DNA of 64,000 bases from Tepidamorphaceae bacterium (lineage in GTDB: Bacteria; Pseudomonadota; Alphaproteobacteria; Rhizobiales; JAKSCL01): assembly GCA_028289445.1 (NCBI GenBank), contig JANQPO010000014.1, positions 1-64,000 of the forward strand, in the 5' to 3' direction. Under the pieces are notes generated by a model. It was not told the origin of the DNA. It was given only the letters and a program-made list of their open reading frames with translations, and did no database searches. Shown one piece after another: positions 17,194-25,461 of this stretch. Numbering within the stretch: the stretch's first letter is position 1; the number at the start of each line of letters is the position of its first letter. The translations under genes were made by a program, and so were the position numbers.

Positions 17194-18408
17194 ATGATCT
17201 TTAAGAAACTGGCACTGGCGGGAGCGATGGCGCTTTTGTCCAGCGCAGCCTATGCCGATTGCGCATTCGAAAACACCGTTCCGGTCAAGTCGATCTCGGC
17301 TGGCTTCGAGGCCTGGAAGGCGGTCACGGACGCCATGGCCGAGTGCGGGAATGTCGAAGCCGAGCTCGATCAGGAATTCCGCAAGAAGCAGCCGGCGGCG
17401 TTTGCCGCCAATCCGTCTCTTTACCAGATCGGCGGGGTCGCCAACGGAACGCTAGTGCCACTGCTAAACGAGGGCACGATCCGGCCGCTCGACGATCTGG
17501 TCGCAGCGCACGGGCAAAACCTGACACCGAACCAGCTGATCAAGATCGACGGCGAGGTGATGGCGGTCGCCATGATGGTGAACACTCAGCATCTCATGTA
17601 CCGCGACGACATCTTAAGCGATCTCGGCATCGCCGTGCCGACCACCTATGACGAGGTCCTGGCGGCTGCTGCCAAGATTAAAGAGGCCGGTGTCGTCGAG
17701 TATCCGCTCGGCGGGACGTTCAAGACCGGCTGGAACCTCGGCGAAGAGTTCGTCAACATGTATTTCGGCTTCGCGGACTCCATGTTCGCCGATGACAGCA
17801 TGCCGACAATCAACAACGAGAACGGCGTTGCTGCTCTGGAGATGCTGAAGAAGCTGACGGAGTATATGGACCCCGAGTATCTGGTGTCCGACTCGACCTA
17901 TGTTCAGCAGCAATTCCAGCAGGGCAAGATCGCGATCGCCAATCTATGGGCAAGCCGCGCTGGCGCGATGAACGACGAATCCGAAAGCCAGGTTGTCGGT
18001 AAAGTGAAGATGGCCTCCGCGCCTGCCGCGAAGGCTGGCGGCCGGCCGGCCTCCACGATTTGGTGGGATGGTGTGGTTATCGCTAAGAACATCACCGACG
18101 AGGAAGCTGAAGCCGCGTTCAAAGTGGCGATGGAAGGCCTCGACGAGGAGATGGTCACGGCGAACAACGACATCGCTGTGTGGCTCATTCCAGGCTACGT
18201 GCCTGGCGATCTCGCCAAGGGCGCTGCCGATACGGCGATCAATGGCGCCGTTTCCTATCCGGCCAGTTCGCAGATGGGCCTGATGCACACTGCGCTGGGC
18301 AATGGTGTCGCCGATTTCCTGACCGGCGCCAAGGATGCTCAGACGACGCTTGCCGATATCGAGGCCGAGTACATCACGGCCGCCAAGGAAGCTGGTCTCA
18401 TTCAGTAA
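17194..18408 (+). CDS. CUT1-type extracellular solute-binding protein
   Basis: A 404-aa periplasmic binding protein. The ATG at 17194 follows AGAGGGAGA and starts a signal peptide (KLALAGAMALLSSAAYA). The mature protein has the family 1 sugar-binding pattern: QIGGVANGTLVPLLNEGTI, a hinge region LMYRDDILSDLGIAVPTTYDEV, and FQQGKIAIANLWASRAG. The closest families bind sugars, polyols or glycerol-phosphate-like compounds. A hairpin follows the stop. The substrate of the SnoaL-rich cluster is presumably what this protein binds. Confidence 0.9.
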   Translation: MIFKKLALAGAMALLSSAAYADCAFENTVPVKSISAGFEAWKAVTDAMAECGNVEAELDQEFRKKQPAAFAANPSLYQIGGVANGTLVPLLNEGTIRPLDDLVAAHGQNLTPNQLIKIDGEVMAVAMMVNTQHLMYRDDILSDLGIAVPTTYDEVLAAAAKIKEAGVVEYPLGGTFKTGWNLGEEFVNMYFGFADSMFADDSMPTINNENGVAALEMLKKLTEYMDPEYLVSDSTYVQQQFQQGKIAIANLWASRAGAMNDESESQVVGKVKMASAPAAKAGGRPASTIWWDGVVIAKNITDEEAEAAFKVAMEGLDEEMVTANNDIAVWLIPGYVPGDLAKGAADTAINGAVSYPASSQMGLMHTALGNGVADFLTGAKDAQTTLADIEAEYITAAKEAGLIQ

Positions 18409-18415
18409 TCGACGC

Positions 18416-18439
18416 GCGGCGGGCGTCGCTGCCCGCCGC
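18416..18439 (+). terminator. hairpin between binding-protein and permease genes
   Basis: GCGGCGGGC (18416-18424) and GCCCGCCGC (18431-18439) form a perfect 9-bp stem with a 6-nt loop, 8 bp after the binding-protein stop. There is no U-tract, which fits a message stabiliser or partial attenuator. Confidence 0.55.
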
Positions 18440-18468
18440 CGCCCATCTCAAACGCGAGGGACGGACCG

Positions 18469-19494
18469 ATGAAGTTCAAGACGTTTGCCGCCTTTGTCGG
18501 CCCGTCCGTCTTCCTCATGTTGCTCTTCATCGCGGCACCGCTGATCAGCGTCTTCGTGCAGGGCTTTTATCTGACGCAGCCGATCTACGAGACGGTCGAG
18601 GTTGAGACCTGCACGCCGGGCTTCCCGACCCAAACCTGCGTCACGGAGACCAAGACCCAGCCTGTGATCGGTGAGGATGGCAAGATCATTACCGAGACGA
18701 AATATGTCGGCCTTGAAAGCTACCGTAATCTGCTTGAGCCCGACCGCGCGCTGACGGCGCTGGGCAACTGGGATTGGGGATCGCTTCTTACGATCGATTT
18801 TTGGAAGGCGCTTCGCTTTACGCTGACCTTCACCCTGGTGACTCTGCCACTCGTGATTGGGCTTGGTCTTGCCATCGCCGTCGTCGTCAACAACACGGCG
18901 CGTCTCATTCGCGGACCGGTGATCTTCGTTTCGCTCTTACCCTTCATCATCACGCCGGTGATCGGCGCGCTGTCGATCCGCTGGCTGTTCATTGGCGACG
19001 GCATCATGACGGCGTTTCTCGAGTGGTGGCTGCAGCGCGACATCGCCATGTTCGCGCAGGGCTGGACCATCGAGTTGCTGATGATGTTCTACCGCGTTTG
19101 GCACGTCGCGCCGTTCGCATTCGTGGTGTTTTACGCCGGCCTGCAAACGGTCAATCAGGATACGCTCGAATCCGCCGTCATCGACGGCGCTTCGCGCTGG
19201 GAGCGGCTGCGCTATGTCGTCATCCCACATCTCATGCCGCTGATCATTTTCATCGCGCTTATCCATCTCATGGACACGTACCGCGCTTTCGAGGAGATTG
19301 TCGGCTTCTCCAGCCAGGCGTACCGCATCTCGCTGCAATGGCTGACCTATGACCTCCTTGTGCCCGACGACAGCGGCAACCGCGCGATCTCGCGGGCGTC
19401 GGCATCAGCCATGCTGACGATGATCGGGATCGTGATCCTGCTCGTTCCCTTGCTTCGCCGCACATGGCGGGACCATCGGGGAGGGTCGCACTGA
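18469..19494 (+). CDS. CUT1 ABC transporter permease (MalF-like)
   Basis: A 341-aa inner-membrane permease. The first membrane segment (about 9-28) is followed by a 70-residue periplasmic loop that contains two cysteines ten residues apart (CTPGFPTQTC), possibly a disulfide. The EAA coupling loop reads ESAVIDGASRWERLRYVVIPHL near residues 225-246. It ends by overlapping the start of the second permease gene (TGATG). Together the two permeases form the channel for the sugar-type importer. Confidence 0.92.
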   Translation: MKFKTFAAFVGPSVFLMLLFIAAPLISVFVQGFYLTQPIYETVEVETCTPGFPTQTCVTETKTQPVIGEDGKIITETKYVGLESYRNLLEPDRALTALGNWDWGSLLTIDFWKALRFTLTFTLVTLPLVIGLGLAIAVVVNNTARLIRGPVIFVSLLPFIITPVIGALSIRWLFIGDGIMTAFLEWWLQRDIAMFAQGWTIELLMMFYRVWHVAPFAFVVFYAGLQTVNQDTLESAVIDGASRWERLRYVVIPHLMPLIIFIALIHLMDTYRAFEEIVGFSSQAYRISLQWLTYDLLVPDDSGNRAISRASASAMLTMIGIVILLVPLLRRTWRDHRGGSH

Positions 19495-20651
19495 TGAGCG
19501 CTGCCAAGACCATGCGCCAGCCGTTCGGCTTGCAGCTTTCCGCCAACGCATTCCTCGCGATCTGGTGCCTGATCGCCGCGTTCCCGCTGTTCTGGATCAT
19601 GGTGATGAGTTTCAAGGTGCCGGTGGACGCCTTTGCATCGAATCCGCTCGAGGTTGTCTTCGGTCCCGAAACGCGGGCTGCCGGCAAGGGGTTGTCGATC
19701 CTTGATATCGTCGTCGGCATTGCCGCCCTCTTCTATATCGCTCGGTTGGCGGTCAACTGGCTGCCGGGCATGGTCGCGCGTTTCTCGCCGGGCGGACAGA
19801 TTTGGGCCGGCTGGATCATCGGGGCGCTGGCATTCGGGATCGCAGTCGTCGTTTTCTTGTTCGGTCTTCTGCCGCCCGTTCTGGGCGCCGTTAATGGCGT
19901 GCTTGGGCCGCTCGGCCAGCCGATCATTGGCCTGACGACTGAGCATTACAGCGCGGTGTGGGTGGAAAACGCCTTCTATCGCAACTTCCTCAACTCGATG
20001 CTTGTGACGACCGGCGTTGTGGTGATCTCGCTCACCGTCGGCACGCTCGCAGGCTACGGGCTCGCCCGGTCCGGTTCCGATCTTGCCTTCTGGCTCTTGA
20101 TCATCGCGCTCATCTTTCGGGCGCTGCCGCATTCGGTGCTGGTCGCCGGTTACCTTCCGGTGTTCATCAATTCGGCCGAGTTTCTGCGGCCGATCCTGGG
20201 CGACGCGGCGCCGACGCTTTACGGTCAGCCCTATGCGGTGATCGCGGTTCTGGTCTCCATCAACCAACCGTTCACGATCTGGATGCTGCGCTCGTTCTTC
20301 CAGAATATCCCGACGGAACTGGACGAGGCGGCGCGGGTCGATGGCTGCACCCACTTCCAGGCGTTCCGCTGGGTTATCATGCCGGTCATGTGGCCAGGGG
20401 TGATCACCACGGGTCTCTTCAGCTTCCTCTTGGCCTACAACGACCTCTTGGTGACTTCGCTGTTGCTCGACGCGCAGAACCAGACGATGGTTCCAGCGAT
20501 CGCCGGCTATTTCAACCGCGAGACGACCACCACCGACCAAGTGGAAGCGGTGGCGGCGGCCGTGTCGATTATCGCGCCGCTTTTCCTCCTGGTTATGGTG
20601 TTCCAGCGCCAGATCGTCTCGGGCTTGACGGCCGGCGCGGTGAAGGGATGA
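19494..20651 (+). CDS. CUT1 ABC transporter permease (MalG-like) with extra membrane insert
   Basis: A 385-aa permease, about 100 residues longer than the usual 270-290 for this subunit. After the first membrane segment and the SFKVPVDAF block, an insertion (about 50-150) carries two more hydrophobic stretches (LDIVVGIAALFYIARLAV and GWIIGALAFGIAVVVFLFGLLPP) before the standard core resumes at NAFYRNFLNSML. The EAA loop is EAARVDGCTHFQAFRWVIMPV. The ATG at 19494 overlaps the upstream stop; the downstream SnoaL gene overlaps this stop by four bases. Confidence 0.91.
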   Translation: MSAAKTMRQPFGLQLSANAFLAIWCLIAAFPLFWIMVMSFKVPVDAFASNPLEVVFGPETRAAGKGLSILDIVVGIAALFYIARLAVNWLPGMVARFSPGGQIWAGWIIGALAFGIAVVVFLFGLLPPVLGAVNGVLGPLGQPIIGLTTEHYSAVWVENAFYRNFLNSMLVTTGVVVISLTVGTLAGYGLARSGSDLAFWLLIIALIFRALPHSVLVAGYLPVFINSAEFLRPILGDAAPTLYGQPYAVIAVLVSINQPFTIWMLRSFFQNIPTELDEAARVDGCTHFQAFRWVIMPVMWPGVITTGLFSFLLAYNDLLVTSLLLDAQNQTMVPAIAGYFNRETTTTDQVEAVAAAVSIIAPLFLLVMVFQRQIVSGLTAGAVKG

Positions 20652-21184
20652 GCGGCGCGCGGCCCGAACAGGCGGTGCTCAGCCGCCATACGGACCTGTC
20701 CAAAACGGAGGAGACGCGTCGGGTCATCGAGACGATGGTCGACGGGCTCAATGACCATCGCATCGATGATATTGGCGAGTTCTTTGCCGAGACCTTTCGT
20801 TGGATGGGCAATTTCGGCTGCGGCTCCAAGAACGGCGTTCGCGAGTTTCAAGAGAACTGGCAGCGCCCCTTCCAGGCGGCGTTTTCCGACAAGGTCTGTG
20901 TCGACGAGGCGCGACTGTTCATGGGTGAGTGGGCGGCTGCCTTCGGTCGCCAGGAAGCGACGCACTCCGGCCCATTCATGGGCGTGTCGGCGACCGGAAA
21001 GCGGGTCGAGATTCGTTACATGGACTTCTGGAAAGTGGTTGACGGCAAAATCGTCGACAACTGGGTGATGGTGGATTTCCCCCACGTGCTTTCGCAACTC
21101 GGCGTGGATGTTTTCAACGGCGAGGGTTGGGAAAAGTTCGACCGACAGGAAACCGTGTCGCCGCGATCCGATCGGGTGGCGTGA
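20648..21184 (+). CDS. single-domain NTF2/SnoaL-like protein (copy 2)
   Basis: A 178-aa NTF2-like protein of the ester-cyclase/SnoaL kind. The fold is suggested by FFAETFRWMGNFGCGSKNGVREF, then GPFMGVSATGKRVEIRYMDFWKVVDGKIVDNWVMVDFPHVLSQLGVDVF, whose last part resembles the end block of the two-domain copies. The ATG overlaps the permease stop (ATGA), so it is translationally coupled to the transporter and probably acts early on the imported compound. No catalytic function can be assigned. Confidence 0.84.
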   Translation: MSGARPEQAVLSRHTDLSKTEETRRVIETMVDGLNDHRIDDIGEFFAETFRWMGNFGCGSKNGVREFQENWQRPFQAAFSDKVCVDEARLFMGEWAAAFGRQEATHSGPFMGVSATGKRVEIRYMDFWKVVDGKIVDNWVMVDFPHVLSQLGVDVFNGEGWEKFDRQETVSPRSDRVA

Positions 21185-21224
21185 GCGCCTGTGAGAGGTG
21201 AATAAGGGAGTGGATCGTATCTTA

Positions 21225-21240
21225 TTGCATACGCATGCAA
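21225..21240. promoter_or_regulatory. probable LacI operator upstream of the HisD-like gene
   Basis: TTGCATACGCATGCAA is a 16-bp palindrome with central CG; only the bases flanking the centre are asymmetric. It lies 60 bp before the HisD-like start and resembles the site at 16001, so a second promoter of the same regulon probably starts here. Confidence 0.65.
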
Positions 21241-21300
21241 ATTTGATAGGAGTTGAGTTGGTGTGATGGGTACGCGTTGGTCAGGGATAGGCGAAGCGAG

Positions 21301-22626
21301 ATGGCGGATTTTTTGAAGACGGCGAAACCGGCAACCGAACGCGCCGAAGACGACGCGAAGGTGAAAGCGGTCGTCGAAGATACGCTGAAGGACATCGAGC
21401 GCCGTGGCGACCAAGCGGTGCGCGAACTATCGGAGAAGTTCGACAGCTATTCGCCTGCCTCGTTCAAGCTGTCACCGTCGGAGATCGAGGCAATCATCCA
21501 AAAAGTCTCGCCGCGCGACATGGCGGACATCCGATTTGCACAAACGCAAGTGCGCAATTTCGCCGAGGCGCAAAGGGCGTCGATGCTCGACATCGAGGTC
21601 GAGACCCTGCCGGGCGTCGTTCTTGGCCATAAGAACATCCCGGTCCAGTCGGTCGGTTGCTATGTGCCGGCCGGCAAGTTCCCGATGGTTGCCTCCGCCC
21701 ACATGTCTGTGGCGACCGCCGACGTTGCCGGCGTGCCGCGTATCGTCGCGGCGACGCCGCCCTTCAAAGGCGAACCGAACCCGGCGGTGATCGCTGCCAT
21801 GCATCTGGGCGGCGCGCATGAGATCTACGTCATGGGCGGCATCCAGGCCGTTGGCGCCATGGCGCTTGGCACGGAGACGATTGAGCCGGTCCATATGCTG
21901 GTCGGTCCGGGTAACGCCTTCGTCGCGGAGGCGAAGCGCCAGCTGTATGGCAAGGTAGGAATCGATCTGTTCGCTGGGCCAACGGAAACCATGGTGATTG
22001 CCGACGAGACGGTCGACGCGGAGATGTGCGCCACCGATCTGTTGGGCCAGGCTGAGCATGGCTTCAACTCGCCGGCCGTTCTGGTCACCAATTCTCGCAG
22101 GCTTGCGGAGGACACACTTGCTGAAATCGAGCGTCTCCTTGCGATCCTTCCGACATCGGACACCGCGATGGCGAGCTGGCGCGACTACGGTGAAGTAATC
22201 GTCTGCGAGAGTTATGACGAGATGCTCGATGTCGCGAATGACATCGCCTCGGAGCACGTCCAGGTGATGACCGATCGCGACGAGTGGTTCTTGGAGAACA
22301 TGCACTCGTATGGCGCGCTGTTCCTGGGTCCGCGCACCAATGTCGCGAATGGCGACAAGGTGATCGGCACCAATCATACGCTGCCGACGAAAAAGGCTGG
22401 GCGTTATACCGGCGGCCTATGGGTCGGTAAATTCCTGAAGACCCACAGCTACCAAAAGGTTCTGACCGACGAGGCCGCAGCCGATATCGGCGCATACTGT
22501 TCCAGGCTTTGCATGTTGGAGGGCTTTGTCGGTCACGCCGAGCAGGCCAATATCCGCGTGCGCCGTTACGGGCGGCGCAATGTTCCCTATGGTGCTCCAG
22601 CCGAACCGCAGGAAGCGGCGGAGTAA
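21301..22626 (+). CDS. histidinol dehydrogenase-like NAD-dependent dehydrogenase
   Basis: A 441-aa member of the HisD fold. Family blocks: [46 protein letters not shown]. The zinc-site residues are present: Gln and His in LLGQAEHGF, Asp in [15 protein letters not shown], His in [10 protein letters not shown], and the catalytic Glu-His pair in ASEHVQ. In a catabolic operon it is unlikely to be biosynthetic HisD. Family relatives include sulfopropanediol 3-dehydrogenase (HpsN), so oxidation of another primary alcohol to an acid is plausible. The ATG at 21301 is preferred to one 16 codons earlier. Confidence 0.88.
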   Translation: MADFLKTAKPATERAEDDAKVKAVVEDTLKDIERRGDQAVRELSEKFDSYSPASFKLSPSEIEAIIQKVSPRDMADIRFAQTQVRNFAEAQRASMLDIEVETLPGVVLGHKNIPVQSVGCYVPAGKFPMVASAHMSVATADVAGVPRIVAATPPFKGEPNPAVIAAMHLGGAHEIYVMGGIQAVGAMALGTETIEPVHMLVGPGNAFVAEAKRQLYGKVGIDLFAGPTETMVIADETVDAEMCATDLLGQAEHGFNSPAVLVTNSRRLAEDTLAEIERLLAILPTSDTAMASWRDYGEVIVCESYDEMLDVANDIASEHVQVMTDRDEWFLENMHSYGALFLGPRTNVANGDKVIGTNHTLPTKKAGRYTGGLWVGKFLKTHSYQKVLTDEAAADIGAYCSRLCMLEGFVGHAEQANIRVRRYGRRNVPYGAPAEPQEAAE

Positions 22627-22664
22627 GGGCTGGTCCGCGTCGTTTCAGTGAGTCACATTGGTTC

Positions 22665-23711
22665 ATGGCCACCGACGTTCATACGCAAAACAAGGCGCTT
22701 CTCGAACCGTTGCGTCAGGCGCTTTACGACTACGAGCTGGCCTCTGTCCGTTCGGCGCTGAACGCATGCTTCGATCGCGACGCTTCGGTGCGCTTGGCCT
22801 ATCCGTTCGAGGATCTTGATGGACCGGACGGACTATTCGACTGCGCATATGCGCCGCTCGCGGCAGCGCTTCCCGACTTGGAACGGCGCGACACCATCGT
22901 CATGGCCGGTCCGACGCCTGAGGGCGACAACTGGATCGGGTGTGGCGGCTGCTATACGGGCACCTTTGCCGCGCCCTGGCTCGACATCCCGCCGACTGGC
23001 CATCAGATCGCACTGCGCTTCCACGAGTTCTTTCGGATCGAAGAGGGCCGGGTCGTGGAAATGCAGGCGCTGTGGGATATCCCCGAGGTGATGATGCAAG
23101 CGGACGCTTGGCCGATGGCGCCGAGCCTTGGCCGCGAGTGGCATGTGCCGGGACCTGCGACGCAAGACGGCCTCGTTCCAGGCCCTCACGACGAAGCGGC
23201 GGGCCGGGCGACCTGCCAGCACATCATCGATATGTTGACCTACATGAAAATGCACCCATCACTTGGTGGACCGGAGATGATGGAGATGGAGCGGTTCTGG
23301 CATCCGCGCATGAACTGGTATGGCCCGTCCGGCATCGGCACCGGGCGCGGTATCCTCGGCTTTCGCCACTGGCATCAAATCCCGTTCCTGAACGCCATGC
23401 CGGACCGGGGACAATACGTCGACGAAGTCACCTATCACTTTTTCGGCGATCGCAATTATGCCGGAGTGACAGGCTGGCCGAACATGATCCAAACCATCAC
23501 CGATGATGGCTGGCTGGGGATCGCACCGTCAGGGCGCAAAATCACCATGCGCAGCCTCGATTTCTGGCGGCTCGAAAATGGCTTGATCCGCGAGAACTGG
23601 GTTCTGGTCGACCTTCTCGATATGTATCGGCAGATCGGTGTCGACGTACTTGCGCGGATGCGTGAACTGGTCGCACCGCGCCGCAACCCGCAGATGACGG
23701 TGACGGCATGA
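22665..23711 (+). CDS. two-domain NTF2/SnoaL-like protein (copy 3)
   Basis: A 348-aa protein with two NTF2-like halves, clearly paralogous to the 14847-15929 product. Shared blocks in the same order are ALPDLERRD, a GxYxGTF block, WPMAPSLG, GPATQDGLV, WYGPSGIGTGRG and GLIRENWVLVDLLDMYRQIGVDVL. It follows the HisD-like gene after 38 bp and overlaps the SDR start by four bases. Possible roles are isomerisation, cyclisation or dehydration of a pathway intermediate, or ligand binding; nothing in the sequence decides. Confidence 0.82.
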   Translation: MATDVHTQNKALLEPLRQALYDYELASVRSALNACFDRDASVRLAYPFEDLDGPDGLFDCAYAPLAAALPDLERRDTIVMAGPTPEGDNWIGCGGCYTGTFAAPWLDIPPTGHQIALRFHEFFRIEEGRVVEMQALWDIPEVMMQADAWPMAPSLGREWHVPGPATQDGLVPGPHDEAAGRATCQHIIDMLTYMKMHPSLGGPEMMEMERFWHPRMNWYGPSGIGTGRGILGFRHWHQIPFLNAMPDRGQYVDEVTYHFFGDRNYAGVTGWPNMIQTITDDGWLGIAPSGRKITMRSLDFWRLENGLIRENWVLVDLLDMYRQIGVDVLARMRELVAPRRNPQMTVTA

Positions 23712-24475
23712 CCGAACTGCCGCGTACGCCCTCGTTCCGACTTGACGGCAAAACGGCGCTGGTCGCCGGCGCCTCGCGCGGCATCGGGCTTGGCTGCGCC
23801 GTCGCGCTCGCCGAAGCCGGCGCCCATGTTGTCTGCGCGGCGCGTGGCGCGGATGCGCTGAACGAGGCCGTCGACGCGATGCGCGCGAACGGTCTCGCGG
23901 CCGATTCCCTCGTGCTCGACATTGCCGACATCGATGCCGTTTCCGCGGCGATCGCAGGACTTTCCCGCCTCGACGTCTTCGTCAACAGCGCCGGGATTGC
24001 CCGTCATGGACCGGCGCTGGAGACCACACCGGAAGACTTCGATACCGTCATCGATGTCAACTTGCGCGGTGCCTATTTCGCCGCACGAGAGGCCGCGCAA
24101 AAGATGATCGCGGCTGGCCAAGGCGGCGCGATCATCACGCTGTCGTCTCAGATGGGCCATGTCGGCGGGATCGACCGTGCGGTCTATTCGGCATCGAAAC
24201 ACGCGGTCGAAGGCATGACCAAGGCGATGGCGATCGAGTGGGGCGCCGCCGGCATCCGCGTCAACACGATCTGCCCCACCTTCATCCGCACGCCGCTCAC
24301 CGAGACAACCTTTCAGAACCCGGAACGTGTCGCGTGGATCGAATCGAAGATCAAGCTCGGTCGGGTTGGCCAGGTGGAAGATATCATGGGAGCCGTCGTG
24401 TTCTTGGCAAGCGATGCGGCCGCGCTGATCACGGGCACGGCGCTGCTGGTCGACGGCGGTTGGACAGCCGGGTAG
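23708..24475 (+). CDS. SDR-family NAD(P)-dependent oxidoreductase
   Basis: A 255-aa classical short-chain dehydrogenase. The cofactor motif is GASRGIG near residues 20-26, the structural NSAG motif follows, and the catalytic Ser-Tyr-Lys set lies in TLSSQMGHVGG and YSASKHAVEG. The C-terminal LLVDGGWTAG is typical. Its ATG overlaps the upstream SnoaL stop, and the next SnoaL gene starts six bases after its stop. It probably oxidises or reduces a hydroxyl/keto group on the same intermediate as the HisD-like enzyme. Confidence 0.93.
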   Translation: MTELPRTPSFRLDGKTALVAGASRGIGLGCAVALAEAGAHVVCAARGADALNEAVDAMRANGLAADSLVLDIADIDAVSAAIAGLSRLDVFVNSAGIARHGPALETTPEDFDTVIDVNLRGAYFAAREAAQKMIAAGQGGAIITLSSQMGHVGGIDRAVYSASKHAVEGMTKAMAIEWGAAGIRVNTICPTFIRTPLTETTFQNPERVAWIESKIKLGRVGQVEDIMGAVVFLASDAAALITGTALLVDGGWTAG

Positions 24476-24481
24476 GGGGCA

Positions 24482-25459
24482 ATGGCGTTGGACGGCTTCA
24501 ATCCGAAATGGAAGGACTTTCCGGACTACATCTTGGGGATCACCAAGGAAATCTGGGAAGACCGGCAGATTGGCACGCTCAATCGGTATTACGCCGACGA
24601 TATCGTTGTGCGATCGCCCGCGTCTGTCGTCGTTGGTAATCAGGGCGTGATCGCGGCGACGATGGCGACGCTTGCGGAATTTCCGGATCGGCAGCTGCTC
24701 GGTGAGGATGTGATTTGGTCGCGGGATCCAAGCGGCCACTATCTGTCGTCCCATCGGATCGTTTCGACAGCGACCCATGCAAAAGACGGCGTTTACGGTA
24801 AGGCGACCGGAAAGACCCTGAAGTATCGCATCATTGCCGACTGCGCGGCACGCGCCAATGTCATCGACGACGAATGGCTGATCCGGGACCAGGGCGCGAT
24901 CGTTCGCCAGCTCGGCTGGGAACCGAAGGACTATGCCGCCGATCTGATCGAACGCGAAGGCGGGCCGGAGAACTGCGTCCGTCCGTTGACGCCTTACACC
25001 GACAAGCCGGGTCCGTATGCCGGCGCCGGCAACGACGACGCCTGGGGCGTGCGCTACGCCGACATCCTGTCGCGGATCATGGCGGCGAACATGGCGACGA
25101 TCCCACAGAGTTTCGATCGCGCCTGCCAGCTCGAACATCCTGGTGGCCTCACGGGTCACGGCTATGGCGACGCCGACGAGTTCTGGATGGGGTTGCGGGC
25201 GTCGTTTCCGAACGCAGAATTCGCCATTCACCACCAGGTTGGCCGCGACGATCCGGACATGCCGCCGCGCGCGGCGCTGCGCTGGTCGCTTCATGGTCGC
25301 CACGAAGGCTGGGGGTCGTTCGGCACGCCGACCGGAACCGAAGTCTATGTTTTGGGCATCAGCCACGCCGAGTTCGGGCCCTGGGGGCTCAGACGCGAAT
25401 ACGTGGTTTTCGATGAGACGGCGGTCTGGAAGCAAATCCATCTGCAAGCAGGACACTGA
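24482..25459 (+). CDS. two-domain NTF2/SnoaL-like protein (copy 4)
   Basis: A 325-aa protein with two NTF2-like halves, more diverged than copies 1 and 3. The first half has the typical helix plus strand pattern (IWEDRQIGTLNRYYADDIVVRSPASVVVGNQGVIAATMATLAEFPD), a central DEWLIRDQGAIVRQLG block, and a second half with ALRWSLHGRHEGWGSFGTPTGTEVYVLGISH. AGGGGG just before the ATG is a good ribosome site. It is two bases from the bicupin gene's start. Function is unknown. Confidence 0.8.
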   Translation: MALDGFNPKWKDFPDYILGITKEIWEDRQIGTLNRYYADDIVVRSPASVVVGNQGVIAATMATLAEFPDRQLLGEDVIWSRDPSGHYLSSHRIVSTATHAKDGVYGKATGKTLKYRIIADCAARANVIDDEWLIRDQGAIVRQLGWEPKDYAADLIEREGGPENCVRPLTPYTDKPGPYAGAGNDDAWGVRYADILSRIMAANMATIPQSFDRACQLEHPGGLTGHGYGDADEFWMGLRASFPNAEFAIHHQVGRDDPDMPPRAALRWSLHGRHEGWGSFGTPTGTEVYVLGISHAEFGPWGLRREYVVFDETAVWKQIHLQAGH

Positions 25460-25461
25460 CA

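Noticed and set aside
19347..20540. Minus-strand open frame of 397 codons
   Set aside because: Antisense to the MalG-like permease; the translation is highly charged and low in hydrophobic residues, typical of a shadow of a membrane-protein gene.
19958..20647. Long upstream extension in the frame of the single-domain SnoaL gene
   Set aside because: The extension overlaps the permease in another frame. The ATG at 20648 with the ATGA overlap gives the normal family length.
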